NCBI RefSeq assembly: GCF_000262045.1
Contig: NZ_AJVF01000015.1
Coordinates: 1-64,000, forward strand
Origin: Bacillus siamensis KCTC 13613
GTDB taxonomy: Bacteria > Bacillota > Bacilli > Bacillales > Bacillaceae
Direction of reading: 5' to 3'
DNA: 64,000 nt
Shown: positions 26,631-35,667 of the stretch, in pieces
Layout of the letters: every line of letters begins with the position of its first letter
Position numbering within the stretch: the first letter of the stretch is position 1
Translations under genes and position numbers: made by a program
The notes under the pieces: model-generated
The model's database searches: none
Told to the model about the DNA's origin: nothing
Seen by the model: the letters and a program-made list of their open reading frames with translations, nothing else

Positions 26631-26660
26631 AAAAAAAAGACCTGTCTAAAAAGACAGATC
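26631..26660 (-). terminator. yoxD terminator
   Basis: CTGTCT/AGACAG hairpin with eight T on the minus strand, directly after yoxD. Confidence 0.8.
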
Positions 26661-26667
26661 CCGTTTT

Positions 26668-27384
26668 TTAAGGATTGGTTGACCATAAACCGGCAGTTTT
26701 GATGAAAATGCGCGGATGTAATTTCAATTGAGCAACCATATATTCTGCAAGATCCTCAGGCTGCATGACTTTTTCCGGATTGCCGTCTGTCAGATTTAAT
26801 TCAATTGACATATCGCTGGCAACCGTGCTCGGAGTCATTGCGCTGACACGGATATTGTGTTTTCTGACTTCCTGCATGAGAGATTCAGTCAGACCGAGAA
26901 CGGCAAATTTCGAAGCGCTGTACGCACTTGTCGCCGCGGCGCCTCTTTGGCCGGCCGTAGAGGAAATATTAATGATATCTCCTGATTTTCTCTCAATCAT
27001 TTCAGGAAGAACGGCGCGTGTCACATGGTATACACCCATTACATTAACTTGAATGATGTCTTCCCACTCTTCTGGCGTAAGATCTAAAAATCCGCCGAAT
27101 TTGCTGATTCCGGCATTGTTTATCAGGATGTCAATCTCACCGAGATCTTCTTTAATAGAAGCGACGGCTTGTTCGACCTCTTTTTGGCTTTTCACATCGG
27201 CAGCAGCGAATGATGCCTTTACACCAAGGGCTTCTACTTCTTCTGCAACCTTTTTCACATTTGCTTCAGTGCGGCCGATTAAACCGATATTGACTCCTTC
27301 TTTCGCTAAAGCAATAGCGGCGGCGCGGCCGATTCCTCTGCCCGCACCCGTGATAAGAGCCGTTTTGTTCTGTATATTTTCCAC
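26668..27384 (-). CDS. yoxD: Short-chain dehydrogenase/reductase (FabG-like)
   Basis: A 238-residue SDR enzyme similar to 3-oxoacyl-ACP reductase. The cofactor site is [21 protein letters not shown], the NNAG motif is [12 protein letters not shown], and the catalytic Ser-Tyr-Lys are in [23 protein letters not shown] choose the GTG at 27384, which has AAAGGGTG about eight bases upstream and gives the same N-terminal length as B. subtilis YoxD. It is divergent from yoxC and stands alone. The true substrate is unknown, since the fatty acid cluster is elsewhere. Confidence 0.9.
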   Translation of the reverse strand: MENIQNKTALITGAGRGIGRAAAIALAKEGVNIGLIGRTEANVKKVAEEVEALGVKASFAAADVKSQKEVEQAVASIKEDLGEIDILINNAGISKFGGFLDLTPEEWEDIIQVNVMGVYHVTRAVLPEMIERKSGDIINISSTAGQRGAAATSAYSASKFAVLGLTESLMQEVRKHNIRVSAMTPSTVASDMSIELNLTDGNPEKVMQPEDLAEYMVAQLKLHPRIFIKTAGLWSTNP

Positions 27385-27513
27385 GTCTTTCACCCTTTCT
27401 GAATGTCCTTATGTACGATTTCACATTATAAGCAGAAAAAAAACAATTAGCAAATAAAATGATTCATCAATCTCTATAAAGGGTATCAACTGAAAAAAAG
27501 GAGTGAAAAGCAG

Positions 27514-27819
27514 ATGATTATCATTTTGTATATCAGTGCTGCCGTTGCGGCTGCCGCCTTGGTTTATTTAGCCATATCAGCCGTGCGTTTTAAAAGAAAC
27601 ACAGCGCCTGATATAAAGAAGATTAACGTCACGGCAGCGTCCATGCAGACATCCGTTGAAGAAATCAAAACAGAAACCCGTCGGTTATCACAAAAGCAGA
27701 AAGAACTGCAGGAAGACTTTCTCACTAAAAAAACAGCCGTGCAAACGACGGCTGCCGAAGCAAAAGGAACGCCTCATGTCCTGAAGATGCTCTGGAACGC
27801 CGGTAAAAGCGATTTATGA
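27514..27819 (+). CDS. yoxC: DUF948-like small membrane-anchored protein
   Basis: A 101-residue protein with one N-terminal membrane helix (IIILYISAAVAAAALVYLAIS). A helical, probably coiled-coil segment follows, with a Thr/Glu/Lys pattern (ITxxAxxMQTSVEEIKTETRRLSQKQKELQ) as in the YtxG/DUF948 group. The ribosome site is AAAGGAG. It precedes yoxB by 64 bases in the same direction. Function unknown. Confidence 0.75.
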   Translation: MIIILYISAAVAAAALVYLAISAVRFKRNTAPDIKKINVTAASMQTSVEEIKTETRRLSQKQKELQEDFLTKKTAVQTTAAEAKGTPHVLKMLWNAGKSDL

Positions 27820-27883
27820 GCCTGCATGTCATCCGCCGTTTTTGCTGACACTAAGAGAATGAGCGGGTTCAAGGAGGCATAAT

Positions 27884-28645
27884 ATGATTTGCAATCGTGA
27901 GCGGCTTGCACATTTTTTGCGCCAGCTTAAAGCATTATCATCTTCGGGAGAATTTACAAAATCGGATTTGCTGACTCCGGAGTTCCATTTAGCGAAGGAC
28001 GGAGATCTGGATATGTATTATTCGCCTCATAATGAGTATATCAACCCTCATGCTGCAGTTGTCATCTCCGGAATTACACCCGGTTTTTTTCAGATGCAGC
28101 GGGCTTACAAAGCAGCGGCACAGCTTTTAAAAAACGGCGAATCTCTTGAGGTGGTAGCATATGAGACAAAAAAAGCGGCCGGGCTTTCCGGTTCCATGAG
28201 GCAGCACATGATCGAAATGCTTAATGAATGCGGTCTGCCGGCCGCGCTCCGAGTTGAGAATTCATCCTGTTTATTTGGTTCAAAACGGGAGCTGCTTCAT
28301 ACGACATCCGTTATCAAACACCCTGTTTTTTATAAACAGAAAAACTATACGGGACATCAGCCGCTAATCAGCAGGTCAGCTCTTCTCAGCCGTTATGCGC
28401 TGAAATATTTTCCGGACGAAATAGAAATAATGAAAAAGGACATTCTGCTCGTCCCTCTCGGTAAAGCAGCAGAATCCGCCTGCCGCATGCTGAAGAAGAA
28501 CGGGAGGATGAATCATGCGGTCATTTTGGAAGGCTTCCCGCATCCGTCCGGCGCAAACGGACATCATTTCAAACAATTTCACGAAAACAAACAATCGTTA
28601 CGTGAACAAATTCAGCGCTTTGCCGAGTTTCTTCAGAAGCTGTAA
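27884..28645 (+). CDS. yoxB: Uncharacterised protein with uracil-DNA-glycosylase-like motifs
   Basis: A 253-residue cytoplasmic protein behind a perfect AAGGAGG site. I see VVISGITPG near residue 65, comparable with motif 1 of the UDG superfamily. Near residue 225 is FPHPSGANG, comparable with the HPSxxN motif 2. The rest is not familiar. These two motifs in this order suggest the UDG fold, but no DNA-repair activity is known to me and the active-site acid or asparagine cannot be assigned. It follows yoxC and ends in a terminator. Confidence 0.7.
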   Translation: MICNRERLAHFLRQLKALSSSGEFTKSDLLTPEFHLAKDGDLDMYYSPHNEYINPHAAVVISGITPGFFQMQRAYKAAAQLLKNGESLEVVAYETKKAAGLSGSMRQHMIEMLNECGLPAALRVENSSCLFGSKRELLHTTSVIKHPVFYKQKNYTGHQPLISRSALLSRYALKYFPDEIEIMKKDILLVPLGKAAESACRMLKKNGRMNHAVILEGFPHPSGANGHHFKQFHENKQSLREQIQRFAEFLQKL

Positions 28646-28674
28646 AAAACGCCCCGAGCCTTCGGGGCGTTTCT
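28645..28674. terminator. Terminator between yoxB and yoaB
   Basis: CGCCCCGA/TCGGGGCG hairpin between two convergent genes with T tracts on the plus strand. Confidence 0.85.
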
Positions 28675-28675
28675 G

Positions 28676-29923
28676 TTAAGAAGCATATTCAGGCAATGAT
28701 TTATCGTGTTTTGCCGTTTTTTCTTCAGGTATTTTGATTTGATTTGTCAGGATTGCACTTGCGAAATAGAGCGCCGCGAAAATCCATACTACGCCTTGTG
28801 CGCCGACAAGCCCGATAAACGCCCAGGCAAGCGCGGGGCCGGCAAATGCCGACAGGCCCGCGGCCAGATTTAACACAGACATGGCAGCACCTTTATCGCT
28901 GCCGGCCGCCGTCGGCACGATAGCTCCGATCGGAACGAATCCGGCCAGAAGCCCTCCCCAAATAAAGCCGACAATGCTGACGAAAAGCAAGTTCCCATGT
29001 GATACAACAGGGGCATAATATAATAAAAGGGTAAAAATGCCGCAGCCCGCTCCTCCGAACCACATGACAGTCTTTTTCCAGCCGAACGCATCGCCGACTG
29101 CACCGAAGATTAAGTTAAAGACGATATTGCCGAGAAAGATCGTGCCCCAAATCTGCAGCCATACATTTGTAGAAATGCCGTGCTGCGCCATATGCATTGG
29201 GAGAAATACCGGAAATCCGTATGTTCCGATACTGTTGATGATCCGAACAATCCCCCCAGAAAGCACACGCGGATTTTCAGCAAGGATGGTGATTCCTTTC
29301 ATTAATTCCTGCACCTTTTCCTGTTTACTTGCTTTTTTCTTTTCAAAGCGGTCCCTATTTAAAATCAAAGCAAAAAACGCGCCGAGGCATACCCAAAAAA
29401 TCGAACTCCACAGCGTATTCAAATAGCCGAAGGATTTGATGGCCCAGCTAGAATACCAAGCACCGAATACAAACATGCCGCAGCAATAAGCAATCCAGAA
29501 CCAGCCGACCGCCGTACTGAGCTTGCTTTTCGGCGACCGGTAAATCACCCATGTCAAAAAAGAATAGGCAAACAGCGGATAGCCCAGCCCTTTAATAAAA
29601 TACGTGACATACATTACCGGCAAATTAAGATTTTCAAATCCGTATGCGATAAACGCGGCTGTTCCGATAACATAAAATAACAGCCCCATAAACATCGTCC
29701 GCTTTGCGCCGAAGGCTTCGAGACAGACGCCTGAAAACCAAGACGCTATTGCGAGAGAAATACCGTAAACCGTAAACAAGGATGCTGATTGCTGTACCGT
29801 CAAGCCGTTTTCAACTAAAAACGGGCTGAGCCAGCCTTGTTCAAGGCCGTCCCCCATCATAAACAGCACGACCCCTAAAAATCCCCAGGCAAGCTGTTTC
29901 GGAATTCCTATTTTATTAAGCAT
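28676..29923 (-). CDS. yoaB: MFS transporter, polyol/sugar permease-like
   Basis: A 415-residue transporter with twelve helices, beginning IPKQLAWGFLGVVLFMMGDGLEQGWLSPF, a pattern found in the polyol permease group of the major facilitator superfamily. Last gene of the SAM-riboswitch operon yoaDCB, 37 bases after yoaC, with AGGAGG eight bases before the ATG. Together with the kinase YoaC and dehydrogenase YoaD it probably imports a sugar-like compound linked to sulfur or methionine metabolism. The substrate is not established. Confidence 0.88.
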   Translation of the reverse strand: MLNKIGIPKQLAWGFLGVVLFMMGDGLEQGWLSPFLVENGLTVQQSASLFTVYGISLAIASWFSGVCLEAFGAKRTMFMGLLFYVIGTAAFIAYGFENLNLPVMYVTYFIKGLGYPLFAYSFLTWVIYRSPKSKLSTAVGWFWIAYCCGMFVFGAWYSSWAIKSFGYLNTLWSSIFWVCLGAFFALILNRDRFEKKKASKQEKVQELMKGITILAENPRVLSGGIVRIINSIGTYGFPVFLPMHMAQHGISTNVWLQIWGTIFLGNIVFNLIFGAVGDAFGWKKTVMWFGGAGCGIFTLLLYYAPVVSHGNLLFVSIVGFIWGGLLAGFVPIGAIVPTAAGSDKGAAMSVLNLAAGLSAFAGPALAWAFIGLVGAQGVVWIFAALYFASAILTNQIKIPEEKTAKHDKSLPEYAS

Positions 29924-29960
29924 TTTTTGTTCCTCCTCAGCAATCTTTCATGTTGTCATC

Positions 29961-31439
29961 TCATCCCCAAGTCAGGCTTTCACCGCTGGGCTGAAAATGC
30001 GCAAATAATTTTTGCGTATGTTTCCATTCTTCATATAGGAAGAGATCCGTCTGATCCGATTCCGGTTCAATTACCTTTGTGCGGTTCGAAAGTTCTTCTT
30101 TCACACCGAGAGCTTCGTTGCAAATCATCGCCGCCCCCATTACGGATGCCTGGCTGAAGCCTTCTCTCTTATAAATCTTCTTTTGCAGAAGGTTAGCAAG
30201 AAACTGTGTCAACGCATCACTTTGGAAACCGCCGCCGCACACCTTCACATCATTTTTTGAAAAGGAAGTCACTTCTGTTAACGCCTCATAGTTCCATTTG
30301 ATTGAAAAAGCGATTTCCATCAGAGCGGCTTTGACAAAATGCGCTCGGCTTAAACTTTGGGATAGCGGGGCATCAAAAATAAATCCGCCTTTTGCGAGTG
30401 CGTTTTTTTCAGGCGATAAATAGGAGCCTAACGCAGAAACACACGCTTGATCATGTTTCGGCAGACTGGCGATTTCCCGTTCCATGACGCCGTAGGATTC
30501 ATTCGGATAAAAAATGGATTTTAATTTTTGATAATTGAGTCCTGTTACACCCGGATTAGTTTCAAGAAGCCATTGACCTTCTTCTGTATGGCAATTCAGC
30601 CATGCATTCTCTAAACTTTCGGTTCCGGGCTCCGCTGTTATCTTTGTAATCGGCGTCGTCGTACCGGATACGATGACGATATCTCCCGGCTTTGCATCTG
30701 CACTTTTAATGGCAAGCTGTGTGTCTCCTCCGCCTGCAATCACAGGCACTCTTTCAGAAAGACCGAGAACAGCCGCTTTTTTAAACGTTAACATTCCGAC
30801 AACCGTCCCAGATCGGACGAGTGAAGGAAGAATGGCAGAAGGCACCCCGAAGATGCTGCATAATTTCTCTGACCACGCCTTTTTCCTTACGTCAAACAGC
30901 AGTGTTTCAGCGGCCTGTGACGGTTCATAGCTTAAAATTCCGCTCAGCTCAAATGTCACCCAGTCACTGATGCTTGTGATGTACTTCACTTCTTTCCATA
31001 ATGACGGCTGTCTTTTTTTTAACCCGACAAGTTTCATGGCGGAAAATAAAGCGCTCGGAAGGCGTCCGGCGCACTGATGCACTTCTTCTTTTAACTGGAT
31101 CTCTCCCTCCCATTCGCGCCCTCTATTATCAATGTTGGGCAGACCGAGAAACGCCTTTTTATCTTTATTAATCAGAACAATTCCCTGCCTCTGGCTTGTT
31201 GAGGTGATTCCGATTAATGTAATATGAGGGCTTTTAGCAATAGCCTTTTTTGCTATAGCGCTGATTTGCATCCATAATCTTTCCGGCGAGAAATAACGGC
31301 CGTCCGGATAAAGCGGATCCGTCACATATTCAATGTCTTCCCTTTCCAGTGCGGTCACGTCGCCGCCGGCAGTCACAACCGCGACTCGCGCATTCCCTGT
31401 CCCGATGTCAAATACAAGGTAGCCTTTTTGTTCAGCCAT
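29961..31439 (-). CDS. yoaC: FGGY-family carbohydrate kinase
   Basis: A 492-residue kinase of the xylulokinase/gluconokinase family. The first phosphate motif is YLVFDIGTGNARVAVV, the second is the GGGDTQLAIKSADAKPGDIVIVSGTTTPI segment near residue 235, and the adenosine motif is VCGGGFQSDALTQFLAN. It follows AAGGAGG. It lies between yoaD and yoaB in an S-box operon, so the phosphorylated sugar may come from a sulfur-containing or methionine-recycling compound; this is inference. Confidence 0.88.
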   Translation of the reverse strand: MAEQKGYLVFDIGTGNARVAVVTAGGDVTALEREDIEYVTDPLYPDGRYFSPERLWMQISAIAKKAIAKSPHITLIGITSTSQRQGIVLINKDKKAFLGLPNIDNRGREWEGEIQLKEEVHQCAGRLPSALFSAMKLVGLKKRQPSLWKEVKYITSISDWVTFELSGILSYEPSQAAETLLFDVRKKAWSEKLCSIFGVPSAILPSLVRSGTVVGMLTFKKAAVLGLSERVPVIAGGGDTQLAIKSADAKPGDIVIVSGTTTPITKITAEPGTESLENAWLNCHTEEGQWLLETNPGVTGLNYQKLKSIFYPNESYGVMEREIASLPKHDQACVSALGSYLSPEKNALAKGGFIFDAPLSQSLSRAHFVKAALMEIAFSIKWNYEALTEVTSFSKNDVKVCGGGFQSDALTQFLANLLQKKIYKREGFSQASVMGAAMICNEALGVKEELSNRTKVIEPESDQTDLFLYEEWKHTQKLFAHFQPSGESLTWG

Positions 31440-31457
31440 TACAGCCTCCTCCTTTTT

Positions 31458-32459
31458 CTATCCTTCCATCTCAAGTTCTCTTTTGTTATAAAGTTCACGT
31501 ATTGAGCAGAGCTGATCTTTTTTCCATTTGAAAAGCGCCTCATTTAAAATCCTCACATGATGATCCTCCACCTCAAATGTTGCGCCCGCTAAATGGGGAG
31601 TCGCGAACACATTCGGCAGTGAGATCAATTCATAATCAGAAGCTTCAGGCGGTTCGTGATAAAACACGTCAAGGATCGCTCCTTTAATCCGCCGTTCTTT
31701 CAGCACCCGCAGCAGCTCTTTTCGGTCTGTAACCGCTGCTCTTGATGTATTGACAAAAACAGCTTCTTGCTTCATCAATTGAAAATGCCGGGCGCCGATT
31801 AGGCCGATGGTTTCTTCGGTGCGCGGCAAATGAACGGAGACAATATCACTTTCAGAAAATACCCGTTCAATCGTCGTTTTTTCATACTCCCGGTTCTCAT
31901 GATTAACAAAGGGGTCATAGTACAGCACCTTGCAGTCAAAAGCCGACAACATCCGGGCGATTCTCTGTCCGACAGCTCCGAAACCGATAAGGCCGACTGT
32001 TTTCCCCGTCAGCTCATTTCCCCTGAATTTGACGTAAGCCTGCAAATAATCACCATTCCACTTCCCGTCCTTCAGCCACCGATGAGAAGAATACGTGTGG
32101 CGCAAAAATGAAATGACATTTCCGATAAACATTTCAGCAACAGCCTGGGCATTTCGGGCCGGTGTATAGAAGACAGGAATTTTTCTTTTAGTCGCCGCCG
32201 CGACATCCACATTAGACGGCATCCCTCTGCAGACGCCGATAAAAGCGGAATCCGGCAATATATCAATCACTCGCTCTGATACCTCATCAAGTTCGGTAAT
32301 AAGCCCCGACGCGTTTGTCTCTTGAATCATCCGGATTAATTCATCTTCCCGATAGGCCCGGCCGTGCTTCTTCCACGGCAGGTGTACAGTCCGGCCGAAC
32401 AGATCTGTCAGCTCCTTCAGCCCCTCGTCGTGATATGGTGCGGTAATTAAAACCGTCAT
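31458..32459 (-). CDS. yoaD: D-isomer 2-hydroxyacid dehydrogenase family protein
   Basis: NAD-dependent dehydrogenase of the phosphoglycerate/formate dehydrogenase fold, about 333 residues. The dinucleotide site is TVGLIGFGAVGQRIARML. The catalytic Arg lies in NTSRAAVTDRKELL and the catalytic His in TPHLAGATFE, with the Glu in YHEPPEASD. I take the ATG at 32459 as start, with AAGGA about eleven bases upstream. GTG and ATG codons further up overlap the ribosome site. First gene of yoaDCB, directly below the SAM riboswitch. Confidence 0.88.
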   Translation of the reverse strand: MTVLITAPYHDEGLKELTDLFGRTVHLPWKKHGRAYREDELIRMIQETNASGLITELDEVSERVIDILPDSAFIGVCRGMPSNVDVAAATKRKIPVFYTPARNAQAVAEMFIGNVISFLRHTYSSHRWLKDGKWNGDYLQAYVKFRGNELTGKTVGLIGFGAVGQRIARMLSAFDCKVLYYDPFVNHENREYEKTTIERVFSESDIVSVHLPRTEETIGLIGARHFQLMKQEAVFVNTSRAAVTDRKELLRVLKERRIKGAILDVFYHEPPEASDYELISLPNVFATPHLAGATFEVEDHHVRILNEALFKWKKDQLCSIRELYNKRELEMEG

Positions 32460-32492
32460 GGTGCAAAACATCCTTTTCACATAAATTTTTTC

Positions 32493-32670
32493 ACAAAAAA
32501 ATCTCTTTCCCCGAAGAAGGAAAGAGATTCATATACCGTCTTTATCCGCTTGCAGCGCACAAATATGTATAGACCATTCTTTCCTATCTTTCAAGCATAC
32601 GCTTGCTGGAATTGGCACAATAAATGTTGCCGAGGTTTCATAGGGCCAGTCCCTCCACCTCTCTTGATAG
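32493..32670 (-). promoter_or_regulatory. SAM-I (S-box) riboswitch
   Basis: The minus strand from 32670 contains the hallmark AAGAGAGGTGGAGGGACTGGCCC, then ATGAAACC, CGGCAAC and TGCCAATTCC. P1 closes by CTATC (32666-32670) with GATAG (32584-32588). The expression platform is the terminator AATCTCTTTCC/GGAAAGAGATT with a T run at 32493-32530. High S-adenosylmethionine should switch the yoaDCB operon off. Location matches the known B. subtilis S-box unit. Confidence 0.96.
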
Positions 32671-32759
32671 AAAATAAAATGATGAAATTGTCAGGCTTTT
32701 AAAAAGAATAAACTCATCATAGATAAGTCTTTCCGTGATGTCAACACTTTTTTTCTGAA

Positions 32760-32787
32760 TTGACGATCTATTTCGAAATGTTATAAT
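32760..32787 (+). promoter_or_regulatory. yoaE promoter
   Basis: TTGACG (32760-32765) and TATAAT (32782-32787) with a 16-base spacer, about 33 bases upstream of the yoaE start. Confidence 0.75.
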
Positions 32788-32819
32788 GCTTACAATATAA
32801 AAAAAGAGGGGAAATGGCT

Positions 32820-34874
32820 ATGAATTCTGCTGCGAAACAGCCAAACGGCGTCTTTAAGTCGGTGTGCTCACTGGACTGTCCCGATCAATGCGGCTTACTT
32901 GTGACAAAAAAAGACGGAAAAATCGTTAACATTCAGGGAGACCCGGATCACCCCGTCACATCAGGGAATATTTGCAACAAAGTCCGGCACATGGCTGAGC
33001 GCATTTATGATGAAAAACGTTTAACCGTCCCGTTAAAACGGATCGGCGAAAAAGGCAAAGCTGTGTTTGCGCCTATTTCATGGGACGAAGCAATCAATAC
33101 GATCAGTGCGCGCTGGAAAGAGCTTATTGCCGAAGAAGGAGCGGAAAGCATTCTCCCGTACAGCTTTTACGGCAATATGGGAAAACTGGCGGCAGAGGGA
33201 ATGGACCGCCGTTTTTTCCACCGACTCGGGGCGAGCCAGCTCGAACGGACGATCTGCAGCAAAGCCGGATCGGAGGGCTATAACTATACAATGGGAGAAG
33301 GCGCAGGTACTGATCCGGAAGAGACCATACATGCAAAGCTCTTTATTTTCTGGGGAATCAATGCCGTCAGCACGAATATGCATCAGGTCATGATTGCTCA
33401 AAAAGCCCGGAAAAAAGGAGCTAAAATTGTCGTTATCGATGTACATAAGAACCAAACAGGCCGGCTTGCCGATTGGTTTATTCCCATTCGCCCCGGCACA
33501 GATGCCGCACTCGCTCTCGGTATCATGCATGTTTTATTTGCCGAGAACCTTCACGATGAAGCATTTCTCACAGAGTACACCGAAGGCAGTGAAGAATTAA
33601 AAGCGCATGTCAAACAGTATGATCCTGAAACGGTTTCTGTTATAACAGGCGTTAAAGCAGACGATATCAGACGACTTGCGAGAATATACGGCGAAACCTC
33701 CCCTTCCCTTATCAGGATCGGAAACGGCATTCAGCACCATGACAATGGCGGAATGATCGTCCGCACCGTCGCCTGCCTTCCGGCTGTGACAGGACAGTGG
33801 CTCCGCACCGGGGGAGGCGCAATCAAGCACAACAGCGCGATATTAAACTATAACAGACAAGCGCTCCAGCGGCCTGATCTGCTTTATGGCAGGAAGCCAA
33901 GATCATTTAATATGAACAGGCTCGGAAGCGTTCTTTTAGAAACAACACCGCCCGTGCGCTCCCTGTTTATTTACGGTACGAATCCCGCAGTGGTTGCGCC
34001 GGAAGCGAATAAAGTCAGAAAAGGCCTGCAGCGGGAGGATTTATTTACAGTCGTTCACGATCTGTTTTTAACGGAAACCGCCAAATATGCGGATATCGTG
34101 CTCCCTGCTTCATCCGCCTTTGAAAACACGGATTTTTACACGTCTTACTGGCATCATTTTATTCAGCTGCAAAAACCGGTGATCGAACCATATGGGGACA
34201 GCAAATCGAATACGGAAGTGTTCCGTTTGCTTGCCGGGGCGATGGGCTTTACCGAGCAGGAGCTTCAGGATTCCGATGAAGAATTAATCAGACAGGCGCT
34301 GGACTTTCCCGCCAATCCGTATATCGAGGATATTGATTATGATTCGCTTTCATCTCATTCTTTCATGAGAGCCAATCGGAAAAAACCGCTTTTTCCTGGC
34401 AAGCTCAAGACACCGAGCGGAAAAATTGAGTTATATTCTGAAAAGATGAAACAGGACGGTTATCCGGCGCTGCCGACGCACATCCCTCTTGAGAGCGATG
34501 ATGATTTCCCGCTGTTATTTGTCCCGGGACCGAATCATAACTTTTTAAATTCGACATTTTCCAATAATGAAAAACACGTAAAACTGGAAAAAGCGCCAAA
34601 GCTTTTTATTCATACAAAAGATGCTGAGCGCCGGAACATCGAAGACGGGGAAACCGTGAGAATTTGGAACAACCGCGGCGAATGTGAATTGACAGCTTCA
34701 GTCGGCGAACAAGTGCTTCCCGGCGTTGCAGTCAGCCAAGGGCTTTGGGCAGACGCGGATGATAAAAAACAGCTGGTCAATTCACTCACTCCCGATCGGC
34801 TTGCAGATATGGGCGGAGGCGCTGTTTTCTTCTCCGGAAAGGTACAGGTGGAAAAGATCGGAAAGCAAAAATAA
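32820..34874 (+). CDS. yoaE: Molybdopterin oxidoreductase (formate dehydrogenase/DMSO reductase family)
   Basis: A 684-residue cytoplasmic molybdenum enzyme. The N-terminal 4Fe-4S motif is CSLDCPDQCGLL ... GNICNK. The molybdopterin domains carry SWDEAINTISARW, WGINAVSTNMH, and the C-terminal domain starts near LLFVPGPNHNFLNS and ends with the SQGLWAD segment. The ATG at 32820 has AGAGGGG eight bases upstream; an ATG two codons earlier is too close to it. It lacks a twin-arginine signal and membrane partner genes, so electron acceptor and substrate are unknown. Confidence 0.9.
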   Translation: MNSAAKQPNGVFKSVCSLDCPDQCGLLVTKKDGKIVNIQGDPDHPVTSGNICNKVRHMAERIYDEKRLTVPLKRIGEKGKAVFAPISWDEAINTISARWKELIAEEGAESILPYSFYGNMGKLAAEGMDRRFFHRLGASQLERTICSKAGSEGYNYTMGEGAGTDPEETIHAKLFIFWGINAVSTNMHQVMIAQKARKKGAKIVVIDVHKNQTGRLADWFIPIRPGTDAALALGIMHVLFAENLHDEAFLTEYTEGSEELKAHVKQYDPETVSVITGVKADDIRRLARIYGETSPSLIRIGNGIQHHDNGGMIVRTVACLPAVTGQWLRTGGGAIKHNSAILNYNRQALQRPDLLYGRKPRSFNMNRLGSVLLETTPPVRSLFIYGTNPAVVAPEANKVRKGLQREDLFTVVHDLFLTETAKYADIVLPASSAFENTDFYTSYWHHFIQLQKPVIEPYGDSKSNTEVFRLLAGAMGFTEQELQDSDEELIRQALDFPANPYIEDIDYDSLSSHSFMRANRKKPLFPGKLKTPSGKIELYSEKMKQDGYPALPTHIPLESDDDFPLLFVPGPNHNFLNSTFSNNEKHVKLEKAPKLFIHTKDAERRNIEDGETVRIWNNRGECELTASVGEQVLPGVAVSQGLWADADDKKQLVNSLTPDRLADMGGGAVFFSGKVQVEKIGKQK

Positions 34875-34957
34875 GCTCCCCCGGTCTTACTGAAAGTGAA
34901 TCCTTTCGGCGGATTTGACCGTATAAAACATAATGACTTTTATTGGAGGTTTGCTGT

Positions 34958-35242
34958 ATGGATATTATTACCGGCATTGGCATCGCTTTAGCCGGATATT
35001 TCATAGGAGACGGATTAAAAAACTTTAAATCACCTGATCCTCATGAACACACTGACCAAATTCTCATCAAAGAAAAAGATCTTCACTTCTACATTGGCTA
35101 TTATTTAGGAGTGACTAAGGAAGAAGCAAAACAAATCGTGCCTGACACTTCCGACATTCCGCATATCACCAGAAACGGAAAGCGGTATGTACAGAAAACT
35201 GCATTACGAGAATGGCTGACTGCCATGCTGGAAAAAGAATAA
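34958..35242 (+). CDS. yoaF: Small protein with helix-turn-helix-like C-terminus
   Basis: A 94-residue protein that starts at the ATG at 34958 behind GGAGG. Residues 4-20 (ITGIGIALAGYFIGDGL) form a short hydrophobic helix. The remainder includes LGVTKEEAKQIVPDTSDIPHITRNGKRYVQKTALREWL, which looks like an excisionase-type winged helix. Position after yoaE matches yoaF of B. subtilis; function unknown. Confidence 0.7.
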   Translation: MDIITGIGIALAGYFIGDGLKNFKSPDPHEHTDQILIKEKDLHFYIGYYLGVTKEEAKQIVPDTSDIPHITRNGKRYVQKTALREWLTAMLEKE

Positions 35243-35258
35243 CAGCTGCCGTGAATAG

Positions 35259-35283
35259 CGGGAAGAGAGTTCTCCTCTTCCCG
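35259..35283. terminator. Hairpin between yoaF and the next gene
   Basis: CGGGAAGAG/CTCTTCCCG stem between two convergent genes. The T runs are weak. Confidence 0.55.
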
Positions 35284-35287
35284 TTCA

Positions 35288-35491
35288 TTAAGATTTGCCG
35301 CCCTGCCTCTCTTCAACCCCAAACATACGACAGATATCGTTCTTACTTAACGAAACATCCCCTTCTTTGGATTTCAAATAAAACCCTTTCGTATATAACC
35401 GTATGACTTCCTCATATGCAAGCTCATGACGAAGGAGCGCCATTAAACGCCCGTCTTTTTCATACTGTTCTGACCAATTCACTTTCTGCAT
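35288..35491 (-). CDS. Small protein of unknown function
   Basis: A 67-residue protein starting at the ATG at 35491 (MQKVNWSEQYEKDGRL), with GAGAAGGTG about eight bases upstream. It is mixed charged and helical, with no membrane segment. The C-terminal part LSKNDICRMFGVEERQGGK resembles a small DNA-binding helix pair, but I do not recognise the family. It may correspond to a short yoz gene of B. subtilis near yoaF. Confidence 0.6.
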   Translation of the reverse strand: MQKVNWSEQYEKDGRLMALLRHELAYEEVIRLYTKGFYLKSKEGDVSLSKNDICRMFGVEERQGGKS

Positions 35492-35588
35492 GCCAAACAC
35501 CTTCTCGCATTTATTATATTTATTTCACCTTTTGAAAACACTCCGACTGCCTGTGACATTTGTAAAACAGCCGTACCTCCCCCTTTTA

Positions 35589-35602
35589 GTCACCATATTG
35601 AC
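35589..35602. promoter_or_regulatory. Distal MarR operator
   Basis: GTCACCATATTGAC overlaps the -35 region. Its reverse complement differs from the proximal repeat GTCAACATGGTGAC by one base. Confidence 0.6.
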
Positions 35603-35650
35603 TTATTTCCCATTTCAATGTATATTATAATTGTCAACATGGTGACAATT
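35598..35650 (+). promoter_or_regulatory. Promoter and proximal operator of the MarR gene
   Basis: TTGACT (35598-35603) and TATATT (35621-35626) are spaced by 17 bases. AATTGTCA/TGACAATT with a six-base spacer (35629-35650) covers the expected transcription start, an autoregulation arrangement. Confidence 0.7.
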
Positions 35651-35667
35651 TAGATTGGAGATAACTT

